Assembly: GCF_009469695.1 (NCBI RefSeq)
Contig: NZ_SSSR01000001.1
Coordinates: 248,001-312,000 of the forward strand
Direction: 5' to 3'
Origin: Propionivibrio limicola
Lineage (GTDB): Bacteria; Pseudomonadota; Gammaproteobacteria; Burkholderiales; Rhodocyclaceae
Length of the DNA stretch: 64,000 nt
Shown here: positions 1 through 7,830 of the stretch, in pieces
Position numbering within the stretch: the first letter of the stretch is position 1
How the letters are laid out: each line of letters begins with the position of its first letter
Notes under the pieces: model-generated
The model's input: the letters and a program-made list of their open reading frames with translations, nothing else
Database searches by the model: none
What the model was told of the DNA's origin: nothing
Program-made: the position numbers and the translations under genes

Positions 1-832
1 GCATCTTGAGGCATGCCTCGTTGGCACCACCGTGCGCCGGCCCCCAGAGACAGCCGATACCGGCAGAAATGCAGGCGTAGGGGTTGGCCCCCGACGAACC
101 GGCCAGACGAACCGTCGATGTCGAGGCATTTTGTTCGTGGTCGGCATGCAGAATAAAGATCGTGTCGAGCGCCTTGACCACCACCGGATTCGGCACATAT
201 TCCTCGCACGGCGTACCGAACATCATGTGCAGGAAATTGGCCGTGTAGCTCAAATTGTTGCGCGGGTACATGAACGGCTCGCCCATCGAGTACTTGTAGG
301 CAAGCGCCACGATGGTCGGCAGTTTGGCGACAATGCGATTGAAATTGATGTTGCGCTGCCGCGGGTCGGTGAAGTCCTCGGCTTCGTGGTAGAACGCCGA
401 CAACGCGCCCACCACACCGACCATCACCGCCATCGGATGCGCATCACGACGAAAGCCCTGATAGAACCTGGCCATCTGTTCGTGAATCATCGTGTGCGTC
501 TTGATGATGTTCTCGAATTCTGCCTTCTGTTGGGTATTTGGCAGTTCGCCGTGCTTCAGCAGGTAGGCGACATCGAGGAAGTTGCACTGCTCGGCCAACT
601 GTTCGATCGGATAGCCGCGGTAAAGCAACTCGCCCTTGTCGCCATCAATATAAGTAATCGCCGAGCGGCACGACGCCGTCGACATATAGCCGGAATCGTA
701 GGAGAACATCCCGGTTTTGGCGGCAAGATTCCGGAAATCGACACACTCGTTGCCATGCACTGGCGTCAATACAGGAAACTCTTGAGGCTCATGCCCTTCG
801 ATGATCAGTGTTGCCTTGCGTTCGCTCGTCAT
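1..832 (-). CDS. gltA: Citrate synthase, N-terminal part (truncated by window edge)
   Basis: Condenses acetyl-CoA with oxaloacetate to citrate, entry step of the TCA cycle, in the cytoplasm. Read on the minus strand from an ATG at 832, about 277 residues are visible and the frame runs open off the left edge. The type II citrate synthase N-terminus is recognisable (MTSERKATL, then the [18 protein letters not shown]-like stretch), and the last visible residues, [14 protein letters not shown], contain the first catalytic histidine (His264 in E. coli). The C-terminal third with the other catalytic residues is outside the window. It lies 87 bp downstream of sdhE on the same strand and is probably co-transcribed with it. 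Confidence 0.95.
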   Translation of the reverse strand, partial: MTSERKATLIIEGHEPQEFPVLTPVHGNECVDFRNLAAKTGMFSYDSGYMSTASCRSAITYIDGDKGELLYRGYPIEQLAEQCNFLDVAYLLKHGELPNTQQKAEFENIIKTHTMIHEQMARFYQGFRRDAHPMAVMVGVVGALSAFYHEAEDFTDPRQRNINFNRIVAKLPTIVALAYKYSMGEPFMYPRNNLSYTANFLHMMFGTPCEEYVPNPVVVKALDTIFILHADHEQNASTSTVRLAGSSGANPYACISAGIGCLWGPAHGGANEACLKM

Positions 833-919
833 ACCAACCTCCCGTTCAATCTTGTCAATTCAGAAAGCAGAAAGCCATCGAGATTCCGGTGATGCATTTG
901 CCGCACTTCAAGTTCTGCG

Positions 920-1174
920 CTACGCCACCTTCAAATTGCGCAACATCGACACAACCTCTGCCTGCACTGGATTGACACATTCACGCCGCCCGCTGACCAG
1001 CGCCCATAAATCGAGATCTTCCATTTCGACCAGTTGCTCGAATGCTGCGGTCTGCGCCGGGTTCAACCCGACGTAATATTTATCGAGAAAACTCCCGAGC
1101 AGGTAATCGGCTTCCGCCATCGAGCGCCGCGTGCATTTCCAACGCAACCGGCCCAGCTTCTTTTCCGTATCCAT
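920..1174 (-). CDS. sdhE: Succinate dehydrogenase flavinylation factor SdhE
   Basis: 84 residues, the normal length of the SdhE/YgfY (DUF339) family, which helps attach FAD covalently to SdhA. The conserved N-terminal helix is present (RLRWKCTRRSMAEADYLL). The family hallmark RGxxE reads R17-S18-M19-A20-E21 here, so the glycine is replaced by serine. The acidic MEDLDLWALVSG segment typical of the family follows. It sits directly upstream of gltA, as in many betaproteobacteria, but the sdhCDAB genes normally found immediately upstream are missing; a GntR regulator gene lies there instead. The family call is firm; whether the protein still serves a typical complex II is open. Confidence 0.9.
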   Translation of the reverse strand: MDTEKKLGRLRWKCTRRSMAEADYLLGSFLDKYYVGLNPAQTAAFEQLVEMEDLDLWALVSGRRECVNPVQAEVVSMLRNLKVA

Positions 1175-1363
1175 TCAATCTTCCTTTGCATTGTTGAGAA
1201 CTCCACTCGCCCTCAGTGTAGCCGGGGAAAGAGCAAAAATGGCCGTTCACGTTGCCTGTAGATTTCTTTGCTTTTACGACCCGACGCCTTTTGGAAAGTT
1301 CAAGTGCATTAAAACGCCTCTCGCGCCAAGTGCCATACGCCGCGCCGGCTGGCGCCCTTGGCC
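1175..1363. other. Intergenic gap where sdhCDAB would be expected
   Basis: 189 bp without a credible gene, between the gntR stop and the sdhE start. It holds an imperfect hairpin flanked by GCCAAG (near 1325) and CTTGGC (near 1362) with an inner GCGCC/GGCGC pair, a possible gntR 3' structure with no T-tract, and presumably the sdhE-gltA promoter. I see no remnant of sdh coding sequence in it. Confidence 0.5.
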
Positions 1364-2104
1364 TCAAACCAGTTCGTTCCGATAGTGAAGATGCCGAGTG
1401 GAAAAAATGCTACGACGGAACTCGACCGGTCTGTCGGAGTAACTGAACGTCGTGCGTTCGACGAGCAATAATGGCTCACCCTCCGCGACCTGCAGAAATC
1501 TCGCACTGACGGGATCCGCCAAAATCGCCCGCACACGCTCCTCTGCCCGGATAACGCGTACGCCAAACTGGCTTTCGTAGAGACCATAGAGCGACACATC
1601 CCCCGCCAAGAGCGTTTCCTGTGTCAGATCCGCGAAGAAATCCGCCGCCAGATAGACCTCATCGAAGATGGCGGGCATTTCGCCCGACAGCACCACCCGA
1701 CGCACCAGCATGACGGAGGCACCTTCTTCGACATTCAGGGCATGGCAAATATCGCTCCCCGCTTTCACGCGCCAACACCCGAGCGGCTCACTGCGCAGGG
1801 GCTGCAGATCTCCGTCGTTTGCAGCAACGCGCAGGAAGCGCGAAAAAATCCTTGGATCAGCATGAGTCGCAACGAACGTCCCCTTGCCTTGGCGGCGCAC
1901 AAGAAGATGCTCCGCAGCCAGTTCGTCGATCGCCTTACGCACCGTCCCCTGGCTCACCCCATAGCGTGCCGCCAGCAATGTTTCGCTCGGAATGACCTCA
2001 CCAGGCTTCCACTCGCCAGACTCCAGACTCCGCATCACGAGTCCGATCACTTGGCGATAGAGCGGATTGAGCGTTGGCGAATGCGAGGAGGGAAGCGTAA
2101 CCAT
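1364..2104 (-). CDS. GntR/HutC-family transcriptional regulator of the TCA cluster
   Basis: DNA-binding regulator with an N-terminal winged helix (residues about 13-80, including PSETLLAARYGVSQGTVRKA and the wing RRQGKGTFV) and a C-terminal UTRA effector domain (about 100-246), i.e. the HutC subfamily. I take the ATG at 2104 (246 residues), which begins just before the helix-turn-helix; an in-frame GTG at 2137 would add 11 residues. The gene is divergent from mdh. The intergenic region contains a perfect 12-bp palindrome at 2154-2165, a reasonable operator. The family and its place next to mdh suggest control of TCA genes; the effector is not evident from sequence. Confidence 0.88.
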   Translation of the reverse strand: MVTLPSSHSPTLNPLYRQVIGLVMRSLESGEWKPGEVIPSETLLAARYGVSQGTVRKAIDELAAEHLLVRRQGKGTFVATHADPRIFSRFLRVAANDGDLQPLRSEPLGCWRVKAGSDICHALNVEEGASVMLVRRVVLSGEMPAIFDEVYLAADFFADLTQETLLAGDVSLYGLYESQFGVRVIRAEERVRAILADPVSARFLQVAEGEPLLLVERTTFSYSDRPVEFRRSIFSTRHLHYRNELV

Positions 2105-2153
2105 GGGCGGCACTTTCAGAATGCATCGTTTCTGCACCCATCATAACCCCAAG

Positions 2154-2165
2154 TCTTATATAAGA
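2154..2165. promoter_or_regulatory. Palindromic candidate operator between gntR and mdh
   Basis: TCTTATATAAGA is a perfect 12-bp palindrome in the 210-bp divergent region. It lies upstream of the mdh -35 and just upstream of the gntR start, which fits an autoregulating GntR-family repressor. The assignment to this regulator is inferred from position. Confidence 0.5.
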
Positions 2166-2186
2166 TATAGGTCAAGTAGTGGCCAA

Positions 2187-2216
2187 TTGACACTACCCGA
2201 CGTTCGCTCTTATGAT
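2187..2216 (+). promoter_or_regulatory. Sigma70-type promoter of mdh
   Basis: A perfect -35 TTGACA (2187-2192), an 18-bp spacer and a -10 TATGAT (2211-2216) stand about 100 bp before the mdh start codon. Confidence 0.7.
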
Positions 2217-2314
2217 CCCGCACTGTTATTAATTGCGTCGAATGGATCAGTGTAGGCCTAAACAGGACCACCTCTGGTTTTTTCAAGCTCAAAGTTACCC
2301 ACAGGAGCCGTAAC

Positions 2315-3301
2315 ATGTCGAAACCTCCGGTCCGGATCGCCATCACGGGTGCAGCCGGTCAAATTGGTTACAGTCTGCTATTTCGCATTGCCTCTGGCGA
2401 AATGCTGGGCAAGGACCAGCCTGTCATCCTTCAGCTTCTTGACCTGCCGGAAGCCCAAAAGATCTGTGACGGCGTAATGATGGAACTCGACGATTGCGCT
2501 TTCCCGCTGCTTTCCGGAATGTTCGCGACCGATGTACCTGACAAGGCGTTTTCAGATGCCGATCTCTGCCTGCTCGTCGGCGCCCGCCCCCGCGGCCCGG
2601 GCATGGAACGTGCGGACCTGCTTGCCGCCAACGGCGCGATCTTTTCCCAACAGGGAAAATCAATCGCCGAAAACGCAAAAGAAGACGTCAAGGTGCTGGT
2701 CGTCGGCAACCCTTGCAACACGAACGCTTACATCGCGGCAGCCGCCGCCAAAAAAGTCGGCCGCACCAACCCGGCCAACTACCACGCAAAGATGCGCCTG
2801 GACCACAATCGCGCTCTTTCAATGCTCGCACACAAAACCGGCCGCCCGGTCGATAGCATCAAGCAGCTGGCCGTTTGGGGCAACCATTCGCCGGCCATGT
2901 ATGCCGACTACCGCAACTGTGTCTCCAACGGCGACAGCGTCAAGGACCTGATCAACGATCACGCCTGGAACAACGACGTTTTCCTGCCGACGATCGGAAA
3001 GCGCGGCGCCGCCATTATTGCTGCGCGCGGCCTCTCGTCCGCCGCCTCCGCCGCCAACGCTTCAATCGGTTACATGCGCGACTGGGTTCTCGGCTCGGAT
3101 GACTGGGTCACCATGGGCGTACAAAGCGACGGCTCTTATGGCATTCCAGAAGGGCTGGTGTTTGGCTTTCCCTGTGAATGCAAGAATGGGAACTTCAAAA
3201 TCGTCGAAGGCATCGAAATTGACGATTACGCGCGCTCCAAGATCGACGCCAGCGTCAAGGAACTGAGCGAAGAGCTGGAAGCCGTCAAACATCTGCTTTG
3301 A
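2315..3301 (+). CDS. mdh: Malate dehydrogenase
   Basis: NAD-dependent oxidation of malate to oxaloacetate in the TCA cycle. 328 residues, the usual length of the type 2 (cytosolic-like) MDH found in betaproteobacteria. The Rossmann glycine motif is G12-A-A-G15-Q-I-G18. The substrate loop RPRGPGMER with its arginines begins at residue 91, and the catalytic Asp163 (RLDHNR) and His191 (WGNHSPAMY) are present. The ATG at 2315 has an AGGAG ribosome-binding site at suitable spacing. Transcribed from the promoter at 2187 and followed by a strong terminator at 3313, so it is probably monocistronic. Confidence 0.96.
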   Translation: MSKPPVRIAITGAAGQIGYSLLFRIASGEMLGKDQPVILQLLDLPEAQKICDGVMMELDDCAFPLLSGMFATDVPDKAFSDADLCLLVGARPRGPGMERADLLAANGAIFSQQGKSIAENAKEDVKVLVVGNPCNTNAYIAAAAAKKVGRTNPANYHAKMRLDHNRALSMLAHKTGRPVDSIKQLAVWGNHSPAMYADYRNCVSNGDSVKDLINDHAWNNDVFLPTIGKRGAAIIAARGLSSAASAANASIGYMRDWVLGSDDWVTMGVQSDGSYGIPEGLVFGFPCECKNGNFKIVEGIEIDDYARSKIDASVKELSEELEAVKHLL

Positions 3302-3312
3302 TACGCAACATC

Positions 3313-3344
3313 TAAAAAAGCCGCAGACCGCTGCGGTTTTTTTT
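3313..3344 (+). terminator. Rho-independent terminator after mdh
   Basis: Stem CCGCAG/CTGCGG with loop ACCG, preceded by an A-run and followed by eight T residues. Confidence 0.9.
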
Positions 3345-3434
3345 CGTCCTCGTTTTTTTACCCTGATTCCTGCACGGCTCCATCCGTAAAACCTCAGGGT
3401 AAAATCAAACTTTTCCTCATTTTGGGAATACGTC

Positions 3435-4418
3435 ATGCAACACCCCAGCGATGTCCTTTTCCCGGGCGAGAAGCCCTTCCCCATCCTGCCCGCCGTTGAT
3501 CACTACGCCGGGTCTGAAAAGCTCATGAAGAAAGCCCTCCAGCTCCAAAACGAACTCGGGCCGATTTTTGACATTACCTGTGACTGCGAGGACGGAGCGC
3601 ACGCGGGCGCCGAGCGCGAACACGCCGAAATGGCCGCCGGCCTCATCATGAGCAGTGGCAACCAGCATGGCCGCATGGCGGCGCGTATCCACGACATCAC
3701 ACACCCCCACTGGCAACAGGATATCGACATCATCGTCTCGATCGCCGGTAGCCGACTCCCGTTCATCACGTTGCCGAAGCCGCGTGGCGTTGCTGACGTG
3801 CGCACGCAAATCGCCGCCTTGCGCAAAGCCGAGGCGGCTGCGGGCATGCAGCGCGAAATCCCGGTGCACGTACTGATTGAAACCCTGAGCGCCTTGCACG
3901 AAGTCTGGGAAATCGCCTCAACCCCCGGCGTAGAATCGCTCGACTTTGGCCTCATGGATTTCGTGTCCGACCACCACGGCGCCGTTCCGGGATCCGCCAT
4001 GAAGAGCCCGGGCCAGTTCGACCACCCGCTGGTAGCTCGCGCCAAATGTGAAATATCAACCGCCTCGCTGGCCAACGGCGTCGTGCCCACGCACAACGTC
4101 ACCACCGAACTGAAGGATCTCGACATCATTCGCAACGATGCCCGGCGGGCGCGCAACGAATTCGGTTTCCTGCGCATGTGGAGCATCCACCCGAACCAGA
4201 TCATCCCGATCGTCGAAGCGATGCGCCCGGACTTTTCGGAAGTTGAGAAAGCCGTTGCCATCCTGATCGCCGCCCAAGACAAGGGCTGGGGGCCGATCGC
4301 GCACGAGGGACTATTGCACGACCGTGCCTCTTACCGCTACTACTGGGAACTGCTGGCAAGGGCCCACGCAACGGGAATGGCGCTGCCGACCGAAGCTCAA
4401 CAGCGCTTCTTCAGCTAA
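3435..4418 (+). CDS. HpcH/HpaI-family CitE-like acyl-CoA lyase
   Basis: 327 residues of the HpcH/HpaI aldolase/citrate lyase beta superfamily, the group containing L-malyl-CoA/beta-methylmalyl-CoA lyases. The Mg2+-binding acidic residues are visible: CDCEDGAHAG around residues 49-58, HVLIETLSALHEV near 145-157, and DFGLMDFVSDHHG near 170-182. It probably cleaves or forms a malyl-CoA-type thioester, but the substrate cannot be set from sequence. A CitE-like gene next to mdh recurs in betaproteobacteria. The start at 3435 lacks a strong ribosome-binding site. An inverted repeat TACCCTGA/TCAGGGTA (3359-3366 and 3394-3401) lies upstream. The MazG-like gene begins 4 bp after its stop codon. Confidence 0.85.
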   Translation: MQHPSDVLFPGEKPFPILPAVDHYAGSEKLMKKALQLQNELGPIFDITCDCEDGAHAGAEREHAEMAAGLIMSSGNQHGRMAARIHDITHPHWQQDIDIIVSIAGSRLPFITLPKPRGVADVRTQIAALRKAEAAAGMQREIPVHVLIETLSALHEVWEIASTPGVESLDFGLMDFVSDHHGAVPGSAMKSPGQFDHPLVARAKCEISTASLANGVVPTHNVTTELKDLDIIRNDARRARNEFGFLRMWSIHPNQIIPIVEAMRPDFSEVEKAVAILIAAQDKGWGPIAHEGLLHDRASYRYYWELLARAHATGMALPTEAQQRFFS

Positions 4419-4422
4419 CAAA

Positions 4423-4782
4423 ATGGAGCTTCAGGCACTGACGCAGGCTTTGCTGAAATTTCGCGACGAGCGCGATTGGGCGCAATTTCACAGCCTGCGC
4501 AACCTGATCGTCTCCCTCAATCTGGAAGCGGCAGAGTTGCTCGAACTGACGCAGTGGAAAAGCGATTCCGACATCGCGACACTCCCCACCAACCCGGATA
4601 CGCTCGAAGCACTGCGTGACGAATCCGCGGACGTTCTACTCTATCTGCTTCTGATTGCGAACCGGGCAGGCTTTGACCTGGGCGAAGCAGCAAAGAATAA
4701 GCTTGAAAAAAACGCTGCCAAATATCCGGTCGAGAAATGCTATGGCTCAAGCCTGAAATACACGCAATTACACGACACGTAA
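4423..4782 (+). CDS. MazG-like nucleotide pyrophosphohydrolase
   Basis: 119 residues of the all-alpha NTP-PPase (MazG/RS21-C6) fold, which hydrolyses (d)NTPs to monophosphates and pyrophosphate, a house-cleaning role. The metal-binding pattern is intact: E35xxE38 within NLEAAELLE and E67xxD70 within RDESADVLLYLLL. The start at 4423 (MELQALTQALLKF) gives the normal family length; the frame is open further upstream but would overlap the previous gene. It follows the CitE-like gene by 4 bp and should share its transcript. A convergent hairpin at 4797-4822 closes the unit. Confidence 0.85.
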   Translation: MELQALTQALLKFRDERDWAQFHSLRNLIVSLNLEAAELLELTQWKSDSDIATLPTNPDTLEALRDESADVLLYLLLIANRAGFDLGEAAKNKLEKNAAKYPVEKCYGSSLKYTQLHDT

Positions 4783-4796
4783 AGCCAATGAAAGAC

Positions 4797-4822
4797 GCCT
4801 GACGACGCCGCGGTCGTCAGGC
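4797..4822. terminator. Convergent hairpin between the MazG-like gene and rlmJ
   Basis: Perfect 10-bp stem GCCTGACGAC/GTCGTCAGGC with loop GCCGCG, overlapping the rlmJ stop codon. There is no long T-run, so its strength as a terminator is uncertain. Confidence 0.55.
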
Positions 4823-5665
4823 CGCCGCTTCTTGCTCCAAAGTAAAACCGGCTCCGGCATCGACGCCGAGCGTTTTCACCAGATAAGGCATCACCTCGGC
4901 CATCGTGTCAGGCAGCGTCCATGGTGGATTGACGACGAACATTCCGCTGCCGTGCATTCCGAACCCGTCCTTTGCCGGCTCCTTGACGCGCAATGCAACA
5001 TTCATCCAGCCCTTGACCGGCAAACGCTTTAATCGCCGCGGGAGTTCGTGCGCTTCCAGCCGCGTCAGCTGCGGATACCAGACCGCATAGGTCCCGCCCG
5101 GGAAGCGGACCAGCGCATCCTTGAGCGCGTGATAGACACGATCGTAATCCTGTTTTTCCTCATACGAGGGATCGATCAGCACCACTGCCCGCCGTGGCGG
5201 TGGTGGCAAAGAGGCTTTCAGCCCGGCAAAACCGTCGTTCGCCTCGACATGCACTTGCTTCCCTGCGTTCTCGAAGTTCTGCTGCAACAAACGTGCGTCT
5301 TTGCTGTGCAACTCGAACAAGCGCAACCGATCCTGAGGGCGCATCGCCCACAGTGCGAAGAAAGGCGATCCGGGGTAGTGCTGCAAACGGCCATCCGCGT
5401 TAAATTGCCGGACAAGATCGACGTAGTCGGCAACCGGCTGGGGGTAATCAGCCCGCTTCCACAAGCGCCCAATCCCTCCCTCGAATTCCCCCAGCTTCTG
5501 CGCAAAGCCTTCGGTGAGCGAATAAGCGCCCGCACCCGAATGCGTATCGATATACCAGAACGGCTTATCCTTCTGCCCCAGATAGCGGATCAGCTGGATG
5601 AGCACGATATGCTTGAGCACGTCGGCATGATTGCCGGCATGGAAAGCGTGGCGGTAACTGAGCAT
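4817..5665 (-). CDS. rlmJ: 23S rRNA (adenine(2030)-N6)-methyltransferase RlmJ
   Basis: SAM-dependent N6-methylation of A2030 of 23S rRNA. 282 residues, matching E. coli RlmJ. The family N-terminus MLSYRHAFHAGNHADVLKH is present, followed by a SAM-binding segment YIDTHSGAGAYSL (38-50) and the catalytic DPSYE motif (165-169), the family's version of the DPPY motif of N6-adenine methyltransferases. The gene stands alone, 18 bp downstream of the stop of the same-strand flavoprotein gene, so read-through from that gene is possible. Confidence 0.93.
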   Translation of the reverse strand: MLSYRHAFHAGNHADVLKHIVLIQLIRYLGQKDKPFWYIDTHSGAGAYSLTEGFAQKLGEFEGGIGRLWKRADYPQPVADYVDLVRQFNADGRLQHYPGSPFFALWAMRPQDRLRLFELHSKDARLLQQNFENAGKQVHVEANDGFAGLKASLPPPPRRAVVLIDPSYEEKQDYDRVYHALKDALVRFPGGTYAVWYPQLTRLEAHELPRRLKRLPVKGWMNVALRVKEPAKDGFGMHGSGMFVVNPPWTLPDTMAEVMPYLVKTLGVDAGAGFTLEQEAAA

Positions 5666-5683
5666 GGTTTATCGTCCCGCCGC

Positions 5684-6928
5684 CTATTCCGGCAAAGCAA
5701 TCCTGTTGTCGGCACTGAATTGATAATCACGGAAGACATGTTCTGCCGTGAGCATCTGGTAACTTCCGTCCTCAAGTTTCCGCGTCGTATCCTTCAGGCG
5801 ATACGTATAGTGCCCGCACGTCCACAGATCGAAGTTGCGCATCTGCGTGCACAAGCAGGTTTTGTCCACCACCGACACGCGCTTGGCGCCGGGATGCGCC
5901 GCCACTTCGCGGTTATAGGAGGTGACGTACGAACAATGCCCGTTGGCGTCGAGCAGGTACCCATAGGCTTCGCAATTCGGCCGGATGCCGTCGCCAATCG
6001 CCGGACTGTTGGAAAGCATCCGCATCGGGTAGCCGGTGGGAGAAATCTGGTTGACCTCGATCCGGTCTTCCGTGGCCTTGAAATACTCCTGCTTTACATC
6101 TTCCGGAAGCCCGCATTCGTTAGTCACGGTAAAGCGCGTCGCCACCTGCACGGCGGCCGCCCCGTTTTCCAGGAACGAAACGGCATCGCTGCCCGTAAAA
6201 ATACCGCCAGCGGGAATCAACGGAATGGCGAGACCTTCAGCGTCGAGATACTGGCGGATCTCTGCCACGATCGTTGCCAGATCGTATTCGGACCAATCCA
6301 TGCCGAACCCCAGATGTCCGCCGGCCAACGGCCCTTCGACAACCACATAATCGGGCAAACGGTTGCTGCGCGCCGTCTTGCGCAGGAACAGCTGTAGCGC
6401 GCGCAGGGAAGAAACGATGATGCCCAGTTTGGCATCGCGGAAACGCGGGTGATCCTCGATCAGCGCAAACGAACCGAGATGCAAGCCGGCGGCCAATGTA
6501 ATCCCGTCGACACCAGCATCCAGCGCGGCACGCAAACGGACGCGCAGCGTTTCCTTCGGCGCGTTCATCGTCAGCTTTTCCATGCAATTGACGAAAATCA
6601 AGCCTTCACCCCGCTTGGCCTCCATTGTCTTGCCGACATGAAGCTTGGTCGCTTCTTCCAGTTGCCCAAGATCGAACTGAACGACCGACTTGTCCGGGTT
6701 GGCCACGTTGAACTTGTACTGTTTCAGCTTTTCCTTGACGTACTTCGTATCGAAGCGGCGATCCGTCACCGTGTTGACCATGGCATCCGATATGTGCCCG
6801 ATCCCGCCCAGCCGGGCGGCTTCAAGCGCTAGACTGGCCGTTGAGATATCAACTCCCATACCGCCAATTACGATTGGCACCAGTTCTTTACGGCCAAGCT
6901 TCAGACGGAAATCATCAACACGTTTCAT
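5684..6928 (-). CDS. Nitronate monooxygenase-family FMN flavoprotein
   Basis: A TIM-barrel flavoprotein of the 2-nitropropane dioxygenase/nitronate monooxygenase family, 414 residues from the ATG at 6928. That start has a strong GGAAGGA ribosome-binding site and begins MKRVDDFRLKLG; an upstream in-frame start at 6973 lacks this support. Visible features are PIVIGGMGVDIS near the N-terminus, GPLAGGHLGFG in the middle, and the FMN-phosphate segment IPAGGIFTGSDAV. The C-terminus carries a cysteine cluster, DKTCLCTQMRNFDLWTCGHY, absent from short family members. The natural substrate is unknown. It is divergent from the folE-like gene. Confidence 0.8.
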   Translation of the reverse strand: MKRVDDFRLKLGRKELVPIVIGGMGVDISTASLALEAARLGGIGHISDAMVNTVTDRRFDTKYVKEKLKQYKFNVANPDKSVVQFDLGQLEEATKLHVGKTMEAKRGEGLIFVNCMEKLTMNAPKETLRVRLRAALDAGVDGITLAAGLHLGSFALIEDHPRFRDAKLGIIVSSLRALQLFLRKTARSNRLPDYVVVEGPLAGGHLGFGMDWSEYDLATIVAEIRQYLDAEGLAIPLIPAGGIFTGSDAVSFLENGAAAVQVATRFTVTNECGLPEDVKQEYFKATEDRIEVNQISPTGYPMRMLSNSPAIGDGIRPNCEAYGYLLDANGHCSYVTSYNREVAAHPGAKRVSVVDKTCLCTQMRNFDLWTCGHYTYRLKDTTRKLEDGSYQMLTAEHVFRDYQFSADNRIALPE

Positions 6929-7003
6929 CAAGATCCTTCCAGTATTCCCTTCCGACGACTGCGGAGCGGGCAAATCTACGCAAGCCCGGTATTATCTCTC
7001 ATG

Positions 7004-7025
7004 AAACGCCAACACGGCGTTTTTT
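7004..7025 (+). terminator. Terminator-like hairpin in the leader of the folE-like gene
   Basis: AAACGCC/GGCGTTT stem (7 bp) with loop AACAC followed by TTTAT. It points toward the downstream folE-like gene although both flanking genes diverge from this region, so it could act as an attenuator in the leader. Function is inferred only. Confidence 0.45.
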
Positions 7026-7106
7026 ATGGAGAAATTGGCAAATACGGGTTCGCCCGCCTCGTGCAAACCAGGCAACAGTGCACGGTATCATTTACTCTTT
7101 CGGAGG

Positions 7107-7763
7107 ATGGACGAGGAAATGGCCGACTGCACCGAACACGAACGCAAGGCTGACGATTCATGCCACATCGGAATCCCACGCACGAAACGGTTTGACGCGC
7201 CTGCTTTCGAGCAGGCCATCCATGACCTCCTCCGTGCTTGCGGAATCGCCGCGGACACTCCCCACATGGAACGCACGGCCGAACGAGTTCGCGAACTGTG
7301 GCAATCCCGCCTGCTCGGCGGATACGACCTTGACCCGGCCAGCGTGCTCGGCAACGGTTTTCCCGACGAGCGAAAAGACATGGTCGTTATCCGCGGCATC
7401 GCGGTTCATGGCATCTGCCCGCACCACCTCGTGCCATTCCGCGGCGTTGCACACGTAGCGTACCTGCCGGGAGGCAGGCTACATGGATTCGGGCGAATTG
7501 CCCGGCTTGTCGATGCGATCGGGCATCGATTCACCTATCAGGAATGGATGACGCGGGACATCGCGAACGCCTTGATGAAACACGGTCAAGCACGGGGCGC
7601 CGCCTGCATCATCGAGGCCGAACAACTCTGCCTTTTGCTCGGAGAGGATCGTCGTGGCGACGAACGGGTGATCACCCAGGCGTTCAGCGGCGAATTCGAC
7701 TCATCTCACCAACTCCGGCACGAATTCCTCGAAACGATAAGACGCGCTCGGCGCAATGACTAA
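7107..7763 (+). CDS. Divergent GTP cyclohydrolase I (FolE) family protein
   Basis: T-fold protein related to FolE, which converts GTP to dihydroneopterin triphosphate, the first step of folate synthesis. The zinc ligands appear conserved: Cys and His in HGICPHHLVPF, and the later Cys in AEQLCLLLG. The C-terminal SGEFDSSHQLRHEFL block matches FolE. The FolE motif HYC, whose His179 is catalytic in E. coli, reads QLC here; CEHH reads CPHH; and the SKINR loop reads GRIAR. It may be a paralogue rather than the main folate enzyme. The start is uncertain: ATG 7107 abuts a GGAGG sequence, and ATG 7119 (MADCTEHERK) is an alternative. Confidence 0.75.
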   Translation: MDEEMADCTEHERKADDSCHIGIPRTKRFDAPAFEQAIHDLLRACGIAADTPHMERTAERVRELWQSRLLGGYDLDPASVLGNGFPDERKDMVVIRGIAVHGICPHHLVPFRGVAHVAYLPGGRLHGFGRIARLVDAIGHRFTYQEWMTRDIANALMKHGQARGAACIIEAEQLCLLLGEDRRGDERVITQAFSGEFDSSHQLRHEFLETIRRARRND

Positions 7764-7830
7764 CAATTTACGCACCGCCTCTTCAAGAGGACAATTCGCA
7801 TCCCTGCGCCATTAATTCCGGCTTGCCCCC

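Noticed and set aside
7001-7153. 50-codon frame starting MKRQHGVFYGEIG ahead of the folE-like gene
   Set aside because: Overlaps a terminator-like hairpin and the folE-like start in another frame; no ribosome-binding site or family resemblance.
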